Of a stretch of DNA of 64,000 nucleotides, positions 22,100 through 34,929 are shown in pieces. Below the pieces are notes generated by a model that saw only the letters and a program-made list of their open reading frames with translations, did no database searches and was not told the DNA's origin. Made by a program: the position numbers and the translations under genes. The stretch spans positions 32,797,744 to 32,861,743 of the forward strand of contig JALJCS010000004.1 in assembly GCA_023055355.1 (NCBI GenBank). Reading direction: 5' to 3'. Source of the stretch: Agelaius tricolor (Eukaryota; Chordata; Aves; Passeriformes; Icteridae). Numbering within the stretch: the first letter of the stretch is position 1; every line of letters starts with the position of its first letter.

Positions 22100-24130
22100 T
22101 TCCGATGGAGATGGAGGCAGTAATCCAGCAGCTAGTCTGGAACGTGTGGAGGTGCTACTCAGGCTTGTTTATCCTTTGGATTTTTACGCTTTGCTAGTCT
22201 TCCATGTGGGCACCTGAGAGCAACCTGGAGTGCATTAGGCATGGCTACACTTGAGAGGAAAGTAAAGGGCAGGTGGAACAGATGATGTCTATCAGATCCG
22301 GACCAGGAGAGAGGAAAAAGTCTAAGTAGACTAAGCGTAACAGTGTGTCAAAGCTTGGCTGCATAGCTGGTTTCACAGACAGGCTTTTGGCTTCTGTGAC
22401 CACAGCCACAGAGAGAACTGGTTGGGGTGTGCTTGACAAAGGGAGTCTTGCAAACAAGCTTCCTAACCTAGTGAGGGTGGCTGTACATGAGGTATGCCAG
22501 GAAGGGTTACCATAACATGGAGGGAACTGAGGGCACTAGAGAAAGTGCAGCTGAACCTGGCAAACAGCATGACAGGGAAGGTTCTCTCACTTCCCTATTA
22601 AAGCAGTGCAACTTGGGACCCATCTCGAATGCTTGTACACAAATCTATGAGCATAAGGAATAAGCAGGAGGATTGTGTATACACAGCTGTAGATCTAAGA
22701 CCTTGTTAGGGTTATGGTGATGCAGCAGGATAGCTCTCATGACTATAGTGCTGCAGTGAAGGGATGCAGAAAAGACCGGGTGGGTAAGCATGGTAAAGAG
22801 GAGAGGTTGAGCTCTGTACAAAGCAGGTATGTGGATTTTGCCTTGGGACAGGTGATGAGTGAATAGTAAGCATTTGGGTAAGGATCAGAGGACAGACAAG
22901 CACAGGGATGCTTCAATGGTTCTCTGCTACATCCTGCCTGATAAAGAGGGTGTGTATGTACATTCTTTAAGCAGCTGGAGAAAGTCTCAGTCACAGACCT
23001 CGCTGGTTCCTCTCTGGACCTTAGTCACCCTGTTGGGAGGATAGCATAGCTGGACAAAATCAGTCTAGGAGATTTCTGAAATATACTGAGGTATCTTAGT
23101 CCATGTGACAGAGGAACGGGTAAGGGAAGATGCTGTCTTGAACCTGTGACTCATAAATATACAACAATTGCTGGATTGTGTAAAGGGCAGCATTGTTTGC
23201 TGCAGTGACAATGATTCTTGTGGAGTGATGAGTGTGCAGTTTAAGATCCTGAGAGTAATGTAGATCCAAAACTTCAGAAGAGTAGGTTTTGGCAGGTTCA
23301 GGGACTTACCTCCAGGTTCCTGTAGGAAACTGTTCTGGAAGGAAAATGTCTGGGGTGATATGATTGATCTTCAGAGGCAACATTCTCAGAGCACTGGAAT
23401 GATCTGTCTCAATGTGTATAAAGTCAAGCGAGCTGGCAAAGGGCCAGAAAGAATACAGAGCTCCTGACTGAGCTTAAACACAAAAAAAGACGCACACAGA
23501 AGATGGAAATAGGATAGGGTTACTGAGGAGGAATGCGAAGACATTGCCTGTCCATTCAGAAATTAAGTCAGGAAAACCAAAGCTTAGTTGCACTTAAAAT
23601 TAGCAAAGAATGTGAAGGATGGCAAGAAAGGTCTTTTCTGAGGATATTGGCAGCAAAAGAAGGTTTGAGGAGATTGTGGCCCTACAGGTCAGTGGGACGG
23701 GGAGCTAGTGACAAATGACAGGGATAAGACTGAGGCACTCTGCCTTTTTGCCACCACTTGGCAGAGGAAGAGAGGCTGAGACAAATGTGTTTGCTCACTC
23801 TTGAGAAGAGAAGGCTTAGAGAAAACCTTATTCCTGTCTACAGCATCCTGATCAGATGACAAAGAGATGGAGCTAGACTGTTCTAAGAAATGCATGAAGA
23901 TAGGATTGGGCACAATGGCCACAAGTTGAAACAGGATATTCTGGTCAGGTACTGGAATAAAAGTTATCATGAGGGAGATCAAATACTGAAAGAGTTTACC
24001 CATAGAGGATGTAAAATCTCTGTTCTTGGAGGCCTTCAAGAGTCACCTGGAACCTGGACCTGACCCTAAGAAACTTGAACTAATTAGACCTGCTCTGAGC
24101 TGGGCTTTGGAGGTCCATTTCAAACTGAAT
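22100..24130 (+). mobile_element. Degenerate CR1 LINE with 5' and endonuclease-region sequence, RT deleted
   Basis: Much longer than the other CR1 pieces. From about 22140 it follows the CR1 5' region (GAGCAACCTGGAGTGCATTAG, AGAGAACTGGTTGGGGTGTG, GCTTCCTAACCTAGTGAGGG) and then ORF2: the endonuclease portion (GACTATAGTGCTGCAGTGAA at 22741-22760) and the linker region (AGGGAAGATGCTGT, TTTAAGATCCTGAGAGTAAT, CTACAGGTCAGTGGG, GGGAGCTAGTGACAAATGAC). Near 23750-23790 it jumps to the 3' part (GAAGAGAAGGCTTAGAGAAAACC, TGGGCTTTGGAGGTCC), so the reverse-transcriptase region is missing. Many stops and frameshifts make it dead. The 5' edge is approximate. Confidence 0.8.
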
Positions 24131-24967
24131 TGTTCTGTTATACACCTGGATGACCTACTGACTATCCTGTCTTGTGAGAAACAAATGAAGATTTCTTATT
24201 CCCCAAACAACCATGGTGTAGCTGTCTTATATACAATTATACAAAAAAGATTCTCTTTTTAGTCTCTTTGATACTGAGACTAGTGATTACCTATCCTGGC
24301 CCCAATGCTGACTTGAGATGTCAGGGTTATGAGTTACAATGGAAGTTCTGGACTCAAACCTAGCCACTCTGTTTCCCCTTTTATACCAGAATATAGCAGT
24401 GCAAATTCCCAGATCATATGACAACCATGTGCTCTACAAATAGTCATGATGATAGCTAGTCTGGCTAATTCCACTACATTCATTCCAGCATACTGGGATT
24501 TATACTTGCAGCAATCTGCCCCTGTATCTACTCCAGCACCTGGCTCAGAAAAGAAATTGCTATCTTAGTTTACATTAAGGTGTTTTTTTCAAGGTTTATA
24601 TTCTGGATAGAGTGTAAGTTGAACTTTTTGAGTCCAGTTTCCTAAGTTGCAAGCTAGTCCTTGTTTTCAATTTCTATGCAGTTGAGGGAAGTTTGTGGAG
24701 TTTCTCTCCCACTGACCTGTGAGCTGCTTGAAGAGAGATTAGGGCCTTCCCCATATCCAGCAGAAGCTGCATCATCAAAATGAAATATAAAATCACCAGT
24801 CATGTGGCTGCTAGGTAATTCAGGCTAGGAAATTTTCACATTTACTTTAAGAACTGGACATGTCTTGCATTAGGAGTCTTGGCAGCACCAATCTTGATGG
24901 AAAATTTTAGAAAAGAATATTGGAAAAGATAACTTAATAGTAATGGTTGAAACAGCTGAGTGAGGAT
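24131..24967. other. Intergenic, no gene seen
   Basis: Spacer between the CR1 element and a solo LTR, with nothing recognisable. Confidence 0.7.
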
Positions 24968-25561
24968 TCCCATGGCTTAACCCCAGCCAGCAGCCAAGCT
25001 CCATACAGCTGCTCACTCACTCCCTTACCAGAGAGATTGGGGAGATAATTGGAAGGATGAAAGCTGGAGAACTCATGAGCTGAGAAAAAGACAGTTTAAT
25101 AGGGAAAGCAAAGGCTGTGCACACAAGCAAAGCAAAACAAGGAATCCACTCACTGCTTCCCATGAGCATGCAGTCCCATGGCAGTTCTCTAGGGGAGCAG
25201 GGCCCCATAATGCAAAATGGTTACTGGGGAAGCAAATGCTATTCCTCCAGATGTGTCCCCACTCCTCCTTCTTGTCCCCACTTTATACACTGAGCTTGGT
25301 GCCACATGGTCTGGAATATCCCTTTGGTCAGTTTGGGTCACCTGTCCTGGCTCTGTCTCCTCCCAGCCTGCCAAGCACCCCCAGTCCCTCTCCAGTGTGG
25401 CTGTACCAGAAGCAGAAAAGGCCTTGGCTCTGAGCAAGCCCTGCTCAGCAGTAACAAAAACATCTTGTATTATCAACCCTCTGTTCAGCACAAATCCAAA
25501 ACACAGCCCCATGCCAGCCACTGAGATGAGAATTAATTCTACCTCAACCCAAATCAGCACA
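24968..25561 (-). mobile_element. Solo endogenous retrovirus LTR
   Basis: Read on the minus strand it begins with the TGTGCTGATTTGGGTTGAGG-type opening and ends in GCTGGGGTTAAGCC, with the CTTTGCTTGTGTGCACAGCC and CTATTAAACTGTC phrases typical of a widespread avian ERV LTR family. It is about 594 bp. No internal retroviral genes adjoin it and no clear target-site duplication is visible. It is evidently an old solo LTR left by recombination. Family assignment is from memory of the sequence type. Confidence 0.82.
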
Positions 25562-28312
25562 CCAAGTAACAACTACCTTGCAATTATTCCATCCATAAGT
25601 ACTTACAAGTGTTCTAACACTTCTTTCAGCTTTATGACAGTAAATGAATCTTGCTCTAGATGGCAAGATTTTAATAATGGGGTTTTTTTTTTATCGCTGA
25701 CTTAATTGTTAGAAAGAGTGGTCTTGCAGTCTTTTCAGCCACCATGTGCTGCAGAACTGGAGACAGAGAGTCCAACATGTTAGAACAGAAAAGAGAATTA
25801 GTTCACAAATTCATTTTCCATAATTAAAAAAGTCCTACGTTTATGCTTAAACATGAGCAAAATAGTTTGGGAAACTTTTCATCCTCCTTCTCTACAATAC
25901 CATCACTTGGGGAGGGGTAAAGGGAAGGGAGGAATAAAAAGGAGAAATAAAAGGCAGAGACATTGTTGAGAACTTCTTCTTTATGTTTGAAGCTTTATCA
26001 GTTCTCATATCAGAATGACAGAAAAAGAGAACTGTGATGGAGAAAGGATGATACATCTACAGAATTGCCGTAGTGGTTAGGTACTTTTAGGGGAAATTCA
26101 GACCACAAAATTTGCTCTGCTGCACTTTTACTACCCTTTGGAAGGGTTTAATATTTGTAAGCATTAGCAAATAAAAGCTTTGAAACATTTCTCACAAAAT
26201 GTCCTTGAATTTAGGAAAGAACCTGCAGTGTCTGTTACCCTAATGCAGCTCTTTATGAGCAGCCACACATATGAAAACATCAGCATGTCAAATTTCAGGC
26301 CTGAGAGTTTACACCACATGTATCTTTACATGGGCTCAATGGGTCAGACTGCAAGGCATTTCTCCCTTGAGCTGTCTGCTGCAAGTCATGCATGTCAGAC
26401 TGCAAGTCATGCATCTTTATCTTCTGTGCATTTCCAGACAAAGTAGTTTCCTACCTTGAAGAATGTGATGGGAAGAGTGTGGTATCTTGTAATATTCACA
26501 TTACCAAAGACAGTTCTAGATTTTTCTTTTCTTTATATGTCTTCATAACTAACTTAGTGAGACATCTATTTTCGGTTGATTAATTTTTTTTTAATAAACT
26601 AATCACTGAACTATAGAGTAATTTACTATGGGAGGGATTTCTGGATGTCACCTTGTCCCACCCCCCATTACATATCAGCAGAGGCTAGCATGAAACATCA
26701 TCAGAGAAAGGAAATTAAAAGCCTTGCCTGTGCAATCATAGCCATGTCCACGAAGCTGCCTTTTTTACCAGTGAAATCAACCTTGTTCTTTCACTTTTTA
26801 TTCCTTTCAAGAAATATGTATTTTTAGTTAACTCACTTGCTTTGCAAGTAGCTCCTGTTCTTGCCTACTCCTAAAATGACTGTGAGTGTTTTAAGTATGG
26901 GCTGAGAATGACTCCAAATTAGGGCTTGCAATAATAATTAGCTTTTACTGTTTTGTCCCTAAGTTGGGGTGCCTAAAAGTATCCTGTGATCTCCAGAGAG
27001 CAGAGCAAAGAGCTCTTGCACTGACAGGTGATTTTAAGTAACTTACCACTGCTCCATTCTTTTCTTTATCCACAGACTATTTCTTATCTACTGGGTAAAT
27101 ATGATCAATCACCTTCTGCTACAGGTGAATCTCTACAAAAAACAGTACACAATTTGAAGTCCCATATCCTTCATTCATGTTCTTTTTATATGTATGCTAT
27201 TGTTTTAAAATATCTTTTCCTTTGGGTCAGAGTACATGTTCAAATTCCTGAACCAAGTCAATACTTCCCATGTCAGTCATCTAATGGAATACTTACATAG
27301 TTAGCCACACTTTTTTCCTTTAAGTCCTAGAGGTTGGAGGGTGATATTGGTCTGATCAGCTTTTTCCAGATCCTGATGACGTATCTTGAAATGTCCAGAT
27401 CAAGAAAAGACATTTCACACTGCCAAAATAGCAGCAATAAGAAGCAATATCCCAGTATGGCTCTGATTATTCCTGTGTGAGAGAGTATGTTACAAGGCTT
27501 ATAAGTGATATTGGTCTTGCTGTGCTGTCTCTTCTCCTTCACTCAGGTTTGGATGTCCAAACAACAAGCTGCTTTCTCTCCCAATCTGAGCAGTCATATC
27601 TTTGCTCCAGTCCCAAGGTGACATGTCAGTATGTCAATGTGTCTCTTTTCTCTCGTGCTCACATATAAAGCCAAGTGTGATTTTGTTCCTCCATTGTGCT
27701 GTGCTTGGTCCTATTCCTGCCCTATAATTTAGCAAGAGGTCTAAAACTGTGTTCAATTTGCCAATTATCATGCATGTCACTGTAATGCTTTGTTCACCTA
27801 CATGCTTAAAAGCTGAAAGTCTTCCTGTTAGCTGCAGGGAATAATTTACACATGTGGTTTTTGTCTTTCAAATATTCAAGGTCATTTCTATAAATAGTGA
27901 GTCAGGCCATTAGTGTGTGTTTTGAGCAAGACTGCTCCTGTAATTAGTCTAGACATTTATGTAGGCAGCCTGGGAGCAGCAAGTTAGAGTCATACTGTTC
28001 TGTTCTTCTGTTTCATTTCTTAATATTGCTATTCTTACACTTGCACACTCAGAAAGGAGACCCATGAAAACAGGGTGTTGGGAAGAGGAAACAAGACCTG
28101 CTTCTCCATGGCAGAAGAAAAGTACATCACTGTGTGTTTATTTCATCAGAGCTGCTTTTCTATCCTGGCTGCAGTCACAATTCCTGGTGTGAATCAGGGC
28201 AAATAAAAGAAATTAGAAAGGGTAATAACAAATCATGTGGTCTCTATTTGCAAAGAATGTTTCCCATTTCTTTCAACACCCATGATACCTTATTAAATAG
28301 CCCAGTATGCCT

Positions 28313-28332
28313 CCTATATATATATATATATT
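28313..28332. repeat. (TA)n microsatellite
   Basis: Ten or so alternating TA units. Confidence 0.9.
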
Positions 28333-30614
28333 TAAATGGAAACAAATTGAAAATTATTGTAATGCTGAATAGCTAAATCAGGTCTACTATGCAATACCTT
28401 AGAAAATTTCCTGTGGATAACATGAGAGACTGCCATCTCTCTCTGATTCTGAGTGCAAGTAGAGGTGTATTCTCAAAATGCTGCTGTGACCATAACCAAA
28501 AATTCATTGAGAACTGAAATCTGTTCTATGGAATACCTGAGATAATTTACTCATCCTGATTCCTTAGCTTCTAGCCAGACACACCAAGGGTCTAAGAAGT
28601 AATGTTCATATGAAGGGATTATTCCATGTATTTTATGGACAAATATGTACTTATAGCCAAAATGTTGATATTTGCCTTCGTTCTAGAAAGATCATCCCTG
28701 GAAATTTAGGGACAGAATTTCAGATACTGTTTCACATGGATTTTCCATGCTGCCTGGCAGCTCAGAAAACTGAACAAGGTAAGGTGTCCCAGAATTGAGG
28801 CACCTCAGACTGGATGCCGTCCTTAAAATTGTTGTTGGCAGTTTTGGCTGGCAGTTATATGGTATCTTGGTGACTTCCTCCTGTGAAATTAATTAACAGC
28901 TCTTGGCACTCAAGTCACAGTTAAGTCACTCTAAGTGTACTTAACCAGGGTTATTTACTTCACAAGACCTTCCTTGCCAGAATATATGTAGTAAGGATGA
29001 TGGGAAACAGTGTGATCTTGTATTTTTTCCTACGTGCCTTGTAAATCCAAAGATCCTGATATCTTGATAATTAATCTGAAAACTTCCATAAAATAGAGAT
29101 TATTCTGAAGTAGAAATGTTTTTGTTTTACAGTATCTTAGATTACTTCATTCAGATACATGAAGCACCTGGACTTCTATAGAAACTCAAGAAAATATAGA
29201 AGTCAGCTGACTGGTATAAATTACTGTGTGCCACTTTGCTTCATTTCAGTTCTGATTACTTCTGTAAGAGACTTTTTCACTGGGTTCCAACATTAAGCAC
29301 CCAGTCTTTATACCTTGTAAATGTGTTTAAAAGGCCAGCTCAGCAAATGCTATTGTTTAAACAATAAGCAGAAACTTAATACATGAAAATGCTTCCTGTT
29401 CCTCTAAATGACCTTAAGGGAACAAATGAAAGTATAAAACTGAGAATATCAGACATTTCTTAAAACTGCCTTTTTGGGTAATAGAGACAAATTCAGTCCA
29501 GAAGAATAGAAAAATCCACTGCAGATTTGCAATTTATTGCACAAACCTAATTTTGGCCTGGTTTAATCTAACTTATTTTCCTCATTGTGTGAGTCAATAA
29601 ATGCTGCATTTATATTTTATGATTCATGCCCCATCATTGGCAAGGTTATTTTGGTATGGCCTGGCCTTCAAGGAAGCAGTTCTCCCTGTATTGGTCTTTA
29701 TCTGTGCACACAGATTTGCCTCTCTCTATGGAGCAGTATTTTTGCTCAGGACACACCTCCTGCTCTGCCAGGTAAGAGAAGAAGCAAAGAGTTCGCTATA
29801 GAGGGATCTTTCTTCGTGCATTTCACAACTGCAGCTGCTGCTGCTTGTAGCTGCAGCCATTCTTTATTGTTTCTTGTTCCTTTACACATACGGACTAAAT
29901 TGATTCTCTGAATTCACCATTCTTACAGTAAAACAGTGGTAAAGGTGTCTTGCTACATCTGGACCCATCTATGTCTTTTTCTGCAAAGCTAAGGCAAGAC
30001 TGTAATTAAATTTACTGCTGCACTCACATGTTTGAAAACTAGTAAGGCCAAAGGGCTTTCTGAGGGAAAAAAATGTTCTGCTTGCATGCTCCAATGAAGC
30101 CAGCTGGTGCTTCGTGCGCTTCCTCTCCTTAATGATGAATGTGACACTGCTCCTCTGGCATAGAACATCTTTTTTTCTGCATAAACTTTACACTGTGGTT
30201 TTAGGCTATAAATTTCAGCAGCATGGACAGAAACTGGGCAAATCCACAGAACAATATTTTGCTGCTTCATGGGACCGCGTAATTGCATGTGCATATTTGA
30301 AATATGGTAAATGAAATAATGTTAGATCAGCACACAGTGGTACAAAGCATTTACATCTGGCATCAGGCCTGGCAATACAGATATCATCATCAGCTGAATC
30401 AGCAACCACAGAAGGCAAGACAATGAAGGGACAACAAAGCAAGAGCTTTTCAGGCACTGAAAAAAGAGCTGTATCTCAAAATCCTGTACATCAAACACAG
30501 AATGACCAGTTACGGCACAATGTAGCTACACAAGAGAAACTATCTTCAGCTGGGGACCCCGAGAGCAAGTGCTAGTTATACTGGATAGTCTACAGAACAA
30601 AATCTATTCATACA

Positions 30615-30790
30615 GTGAAAAAACCAAAACAAAACAACCCACTCCCCTGAAAATAAAACCAAAAAAAACAACGAAAAATACCCCCAAAAAACAGATCAAA
30701 CAAAAAAGAACCAACAAACAAACAAACAAACAGACATATAAAAAACCATAACAAAAACCCAAACAAACAAGCCCCAAAAAACCAGGAAAC
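30615..30790 (+). repeat. A-rich (CAAA)n simple repeat
   Basis: A/C-only sequence with few exceptions, including five consecutive CAAA units at about 30713-30732. It produces spurious Lys/Thr-rich and Leu/Phe/Cys-rich open frames. Confidence 0.9.
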
Positions 30791-30996
30791 AATGTTTCAT
30801 CTGGGCAATAGTTACTTAAAATTTACTGTGTCTATTGCATGACATATAAATGAAATTAATTCTTAACATACTTTGTATATAAGGAAGAATGTAGTTCATA
30901 TTTCTGAAGTGTTAGAAGCACAACTGCAAGTTTGTCATTGACCCAGTAAGCATGGTTTACTTGATTTACTCAAATTGCTTTCTGTATTTTAGGTGA

Positions 30997-31984
30997 TGTA
31001 TTGGGTTTGATGGCCTGGTTTTTGGTAGCAGGTGGGCCACAGAGGTGGCTCCTGTGTGAAGCTGCCAGAAGCTTCCACCATGTCTGGCAGAGCCAGTCCC
31101 TGGTGGCTCCAAAGATGGACATGCTGCTGGCCAAGCCTGGGCCAATTAGAAATGCTGGTAATGCCTCTGTTATAACAGATTCAAGAATAAATCAAAACAA
31201 AAGTTATTGTGCAGTTGTAATTGTGGCCACAGAAGAGCAGAGTGAGAAGATGTGAGAAGAACAACCCTGTGGACAGCGAGGTCAGTGAAGAAGGAGGGGC
31301 AGGAGATGTTCCCAATGCTGAGATTCCCCTGCAGCCCATGGGGAACCATGGGGAATGCAGAGATCCACCTGCAGCCCATGGGGGAGCCCATGCTGGAGCA
31401 GGTGGATGCCTGGAGGAGGCTGTGACCCTGTGGGAGACCCATGGAGAGAGGGGCCCTGCTCCCAGGCTGGAGCAGCCTGCCCTTGGAGGACTGCACCCAT
31501 GGAAGAGCGACCACAGCAGTTTGGGGAGGACTGTTGCCTATGGGATGGACTCACTCTGGAGAAGTTCATGGAGATCTGTCTCCATGGGAGGGGAGCCCAA
31601 AGTGCAGGAGGGGAAGGACTCTTCTCCCTGAGCAGTGGGAGAAGCCACAGGTCATGAACTGACCATAACCCCCATTCCCTGTCTCCCTGTGCCACTGGGG
31701 GAGGAGGTAGAGCTGGGAAGGAGGGAGGGGGTGAGGGGAAGGTGTTTTTAAGGGTTTATTTTACTGCTCATTTTGCTGCTCTGATTTTTTTTAGTAATGA
31801 ATTCTCTTCATATCTCTAAGTTGAGCCTGTTTTGCCTGTGATGGTTTTGGTGGGGGATCTTTCCCAGCCCTTATCTCAACCCATGAATCCTAAATTAAAT
31901 TTTCTCTCCTCTGAGCAATTTGCAGAGGGGAGTGAGTGAGTGAGTGGCTTTGGTGGGTGCCTAGCACCAGTGTCAACCCATAAG
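30997..31984 (+). mobile_element. Solo endogenous retrovirus LTR, about 1 kb
   Basis: Starts TGTATTGGGTTTGATGGCC and TTTTTGGTAGCAGGTGGGCC, passes GGTCAGTGAAGAAGGAGGGG, repeated CAGCCCATGG and CCCATGCTGGAGCAG units, GAACTGACCATAACCCCCAT, GAGCCTGTTTTGCCTGTGA and TTATCTCAACCCATGA, and ends GTGTCAACCCATAA. This is the layout of a common passerine ERV LTR (TguLTR5-like, from memory). It contrasts sharply in GC content with its surroundings. There are no gag, pol or env sequences beside it, so it is a solo LTR. Several overlapping open frames on both strands (31221-31695) come from the internal GC-rich repeats. Confidence 0.85.
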
Positions 31985-34031
31985 AGATATTTCCAACATG
32001 ATTCTTCTCTCTGTTCAACACCTGTACAAAAATATTGCTGTCTTGGATACTTTGCAGGTAAATATGACTTTTGATTTGTATTGCATACCTGCTGAATTGT
32101 GTACTACATTTGATGATAGAACAGGCATCTAGTAGCAACAAAACTTGTAAGTACTTAGAAGATGGTTTGCTTAAACGCCACTACTGCTTTTGCAACTCCA
32201 TGGGGCTACAACCTTCGTTCCAGCTATCAGAAGACAGAACATTGAGGGAACACATTCTTGTGTAAAAGCTTTTGATCACAAAATCAAAATTTGTCTTACT
32301 GTGACACTGATAAAATAAAAATATGCCCTCTATCATTTAGAGAATTAGATGTTTACTCTAAAGAACTTAATAAACTGTTATTCTAGCAAAATGATTGCAT
32401 TTTTTGAATAGTTTCAAGCAGTAATGGAAATATAGAATAACGCTAGAAGTTATGTTTTTAAAGATGCCCCAGACATTATTGTGACCTTCATCCATCCACC
32501 TCTACACAAAAAAAGAACAATTAGAAGAATTTCGTGGTGAAATACGTTTACTTCTCTTGAGTCACAGTACATGCATTATCAGAATGCTAAATAAAAAAAT
32601 TTAAAAATACCATAATATATAGTAAACAGGATAGGGTTTTCTATTCTGAATACATGTTATACTGCTTTGTACTGATGCTTCAAATTTGGTGTCCATGGTT
32701 CTCAACAGCCAGGAGTCACATATTACGTGAACAATATTGTACCTTGGAAAACTTCTGAAATATCTGAAAAATGCTCACATGCTGTACAAACATATTGCAG
32801 TGAACGAAACTGAAACTAGTCTTCACTAAATACAAAATCAGAAAGTCAGAGTTCCCTGTTCTTGCACCTTGTCTCTTCAGCAGAACTAAAAATAGACCTT
32901 CATTTATCATTTTAGTTACAAAAGTTTAATCACTGTGGGAATTATGTTCTTAATGCTCTCTCCAAGGTCTTATATAATAGTATGAAAATGTTATTTCCCC
33001 AACATATTCAGAATGCACAACTATGAATGCTGGTGTCATATGGAATCTGCAGTTTGTCCACAGAGGTACTGATGTTCTCCCTCACATTTGCTACAGAGGC
33101 AACTAGAGATGCTTTAGACTCCACAATGAAAAAGTTTAACTATTCCAATCCCTTTCTACTAATTCTTTAAAAACAAAGTTTTTGGAACTTGTACTCTTTA
33201 AAGTATTTCTCTGTGGTATGTGATTGGAGGGAATGTGGTTTCCCTGAGAATAAGCAGCTGTGCAATATAAATTGTCATCCTTTTCCAATTAAGAGGCAAA
33301 CTGACACCAAGACACGTTGACTCCTCCATGCTAAGTCATTTATTATTAATGCAGTTTTGCAATATACATTAATGTAATTTCCTTTACGAGGCCCACTGTG
33401 GATCTTCTTACTTTTCCTATGTGGGAGAACAATAGCAGGAAGGAGAAATATGTGCACATTATATAAACTGAGGAAGGGACAGGTGCAAAATTAAGTGATT
33501 TTTAGCTGAATAGCACAAAATGCTTACACAAATTCAAATGGGAAACTACTTAGGTGTGTGTAATGAGGGATTTGAGAGAGCTGATGTCATGCAAGCATGA
33601 CACAGGAGCTAGAACACTTTTGCTGCAAAGTTCAAGGAGGTAAGTACAACATCCTGAGAAAGAGTGCAATGGAGATTTGTTAGAGCACATCAGTCATTCA
33701 CGAGGTCACGTGGACGTTGGACACATCACACAATGTTAACTTCTGTAAATATGTGTTGGTCTGCTTCGTTATAGGGATTTGTAAGGAAATAAATGGACCA
33801 TCCACACAGTTTGATGTGTTGTACAACAACAATAACAATGACAATAACTATTATTATTATTATTACATATTATTTTATATTATATAAAATATAATATCAT
33901 TAAATATTAGTCTATTATTATACAATAAATATATAGTAATAATGTAGCATATGTAGATAATTAATATATAATAATAGAATATTTTCATAACTATATATTA
34001 TGAAGTATTATGATAATTATATTACTATAGG

Positions 34032-34063
<32 letters not shown>

Positions 34064-34929
34064 GTTGAGTATTCAAACATATACTTGAAATATTTATTTG
34101 AATAACTGCAACAAAAGTTTCAACAATTGTTTGCAAGCAGACATTTTATTAGGAGTGCCTTGGGGCATTATGAAAAGGGTACATAAGGGTCATCAGTTCC
34201 ATCTTTACTTTTAAAGTACATGATTTAATTTTCACCTAGGTTCTAGGGATTCACCACATCTAGCCTCAGCCAACAGATTGAAAATATTTTCTGGCTAAAC
34301 TGATCTTCAGCAGAAAACTAAATTTTTAAATTAATATTTTGCCCAAGTACATTCAGTCTTCCATGAAGAAAAATTAACCCTTGTTTTGGCCAAATAATGG
34401 AATTCCTAGAAATCAGGAAAGGTTTTCATTGTGGTTAAAGTTTACTATATTTTGGCTGAAATTAAAGACCTCTTTTTTTGTATAGAGTCTTCACAAACTG
34501 CTGTCTATCAGCAATGATCAAACAGTGTCTTCTTCACAGGTCTTGGCTTTGCAAGTGCAAAAAAGTTTTTTCTTTTCAGAAGAGACACATAGTGCCCTTC
34601 TCAGAGGTTTCAGGCAGCCAGGGAACCTGGCCAGTAAAGAAAAATAGCATTCTGACTGAAAAATATGTTTCATATGCATGTTGTGCCAACTAGCAGAAGA
34701 AGTTGTGCTGGTCTCCTTTCATGGGCTTCTGTTCTTCTGTTTACCCTTTTCACATGAAATTTCAGACAGTACTGTGTTAAGTGGACAACTGAAACCATAA
34801 GTTTTAACTGCATATAAGTAGCAGGGTAAAAATTAGAAAAGAAATTAAAAGAAACAGGCATAAAATCAAGAAATCAAAATGAATCTTTAGCAGCTCAAAC
34901 ATCCCTGCTCTCAAACTTACTGACTCCTA
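31985..34929. other. Intergenic, no gene seen
   Basis: AT-rich DNA with a long low-complexity TAT/ATT tract at about 33826-34065. Nothing else recognisable. Confidence 0.7.
33826..34065. repeat. AT-rich (ATT)n low-complexity tract
   Basis: Begins with AAC/AAT units, then imperfect ATT/TAT repeats and self-complementary TATATAAAATATAAT segments, almost free of G and C for about 200 bp. Confidence 0.9.

Larger units (their letters stand above)
25562..30996. other. Intergenic, no gene seen
   Basis: Mostly unremarkable AT-rich DNA. It includes a short TA microsatellite (28313-28332) and an A-rich simple repeat (30615-30790). No open frame shows a known domain. Confidence 0.7.

Noticed and set aside
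22712..23044. Small frames on both strands
   Set aside because: Within the relic CR1 element.
30569..30792. Lys-rich and Phe/Cys-rich small proteins
   Set aside because: Both are translations of an A-rich simple repeat.
31001..31695. Cluster of open frames of 73-137 codons on both strands
   Set aside because: Entirely inside a solo LTR. LTR internal repeats explain them. No retroviral protein signature is present.
24968..31984. The two LTRs as the ends of one provirus
   Set aside because: They are different families in opposite orientation, and the 5.4 kb between them has no gag, pol or env-like sequence.
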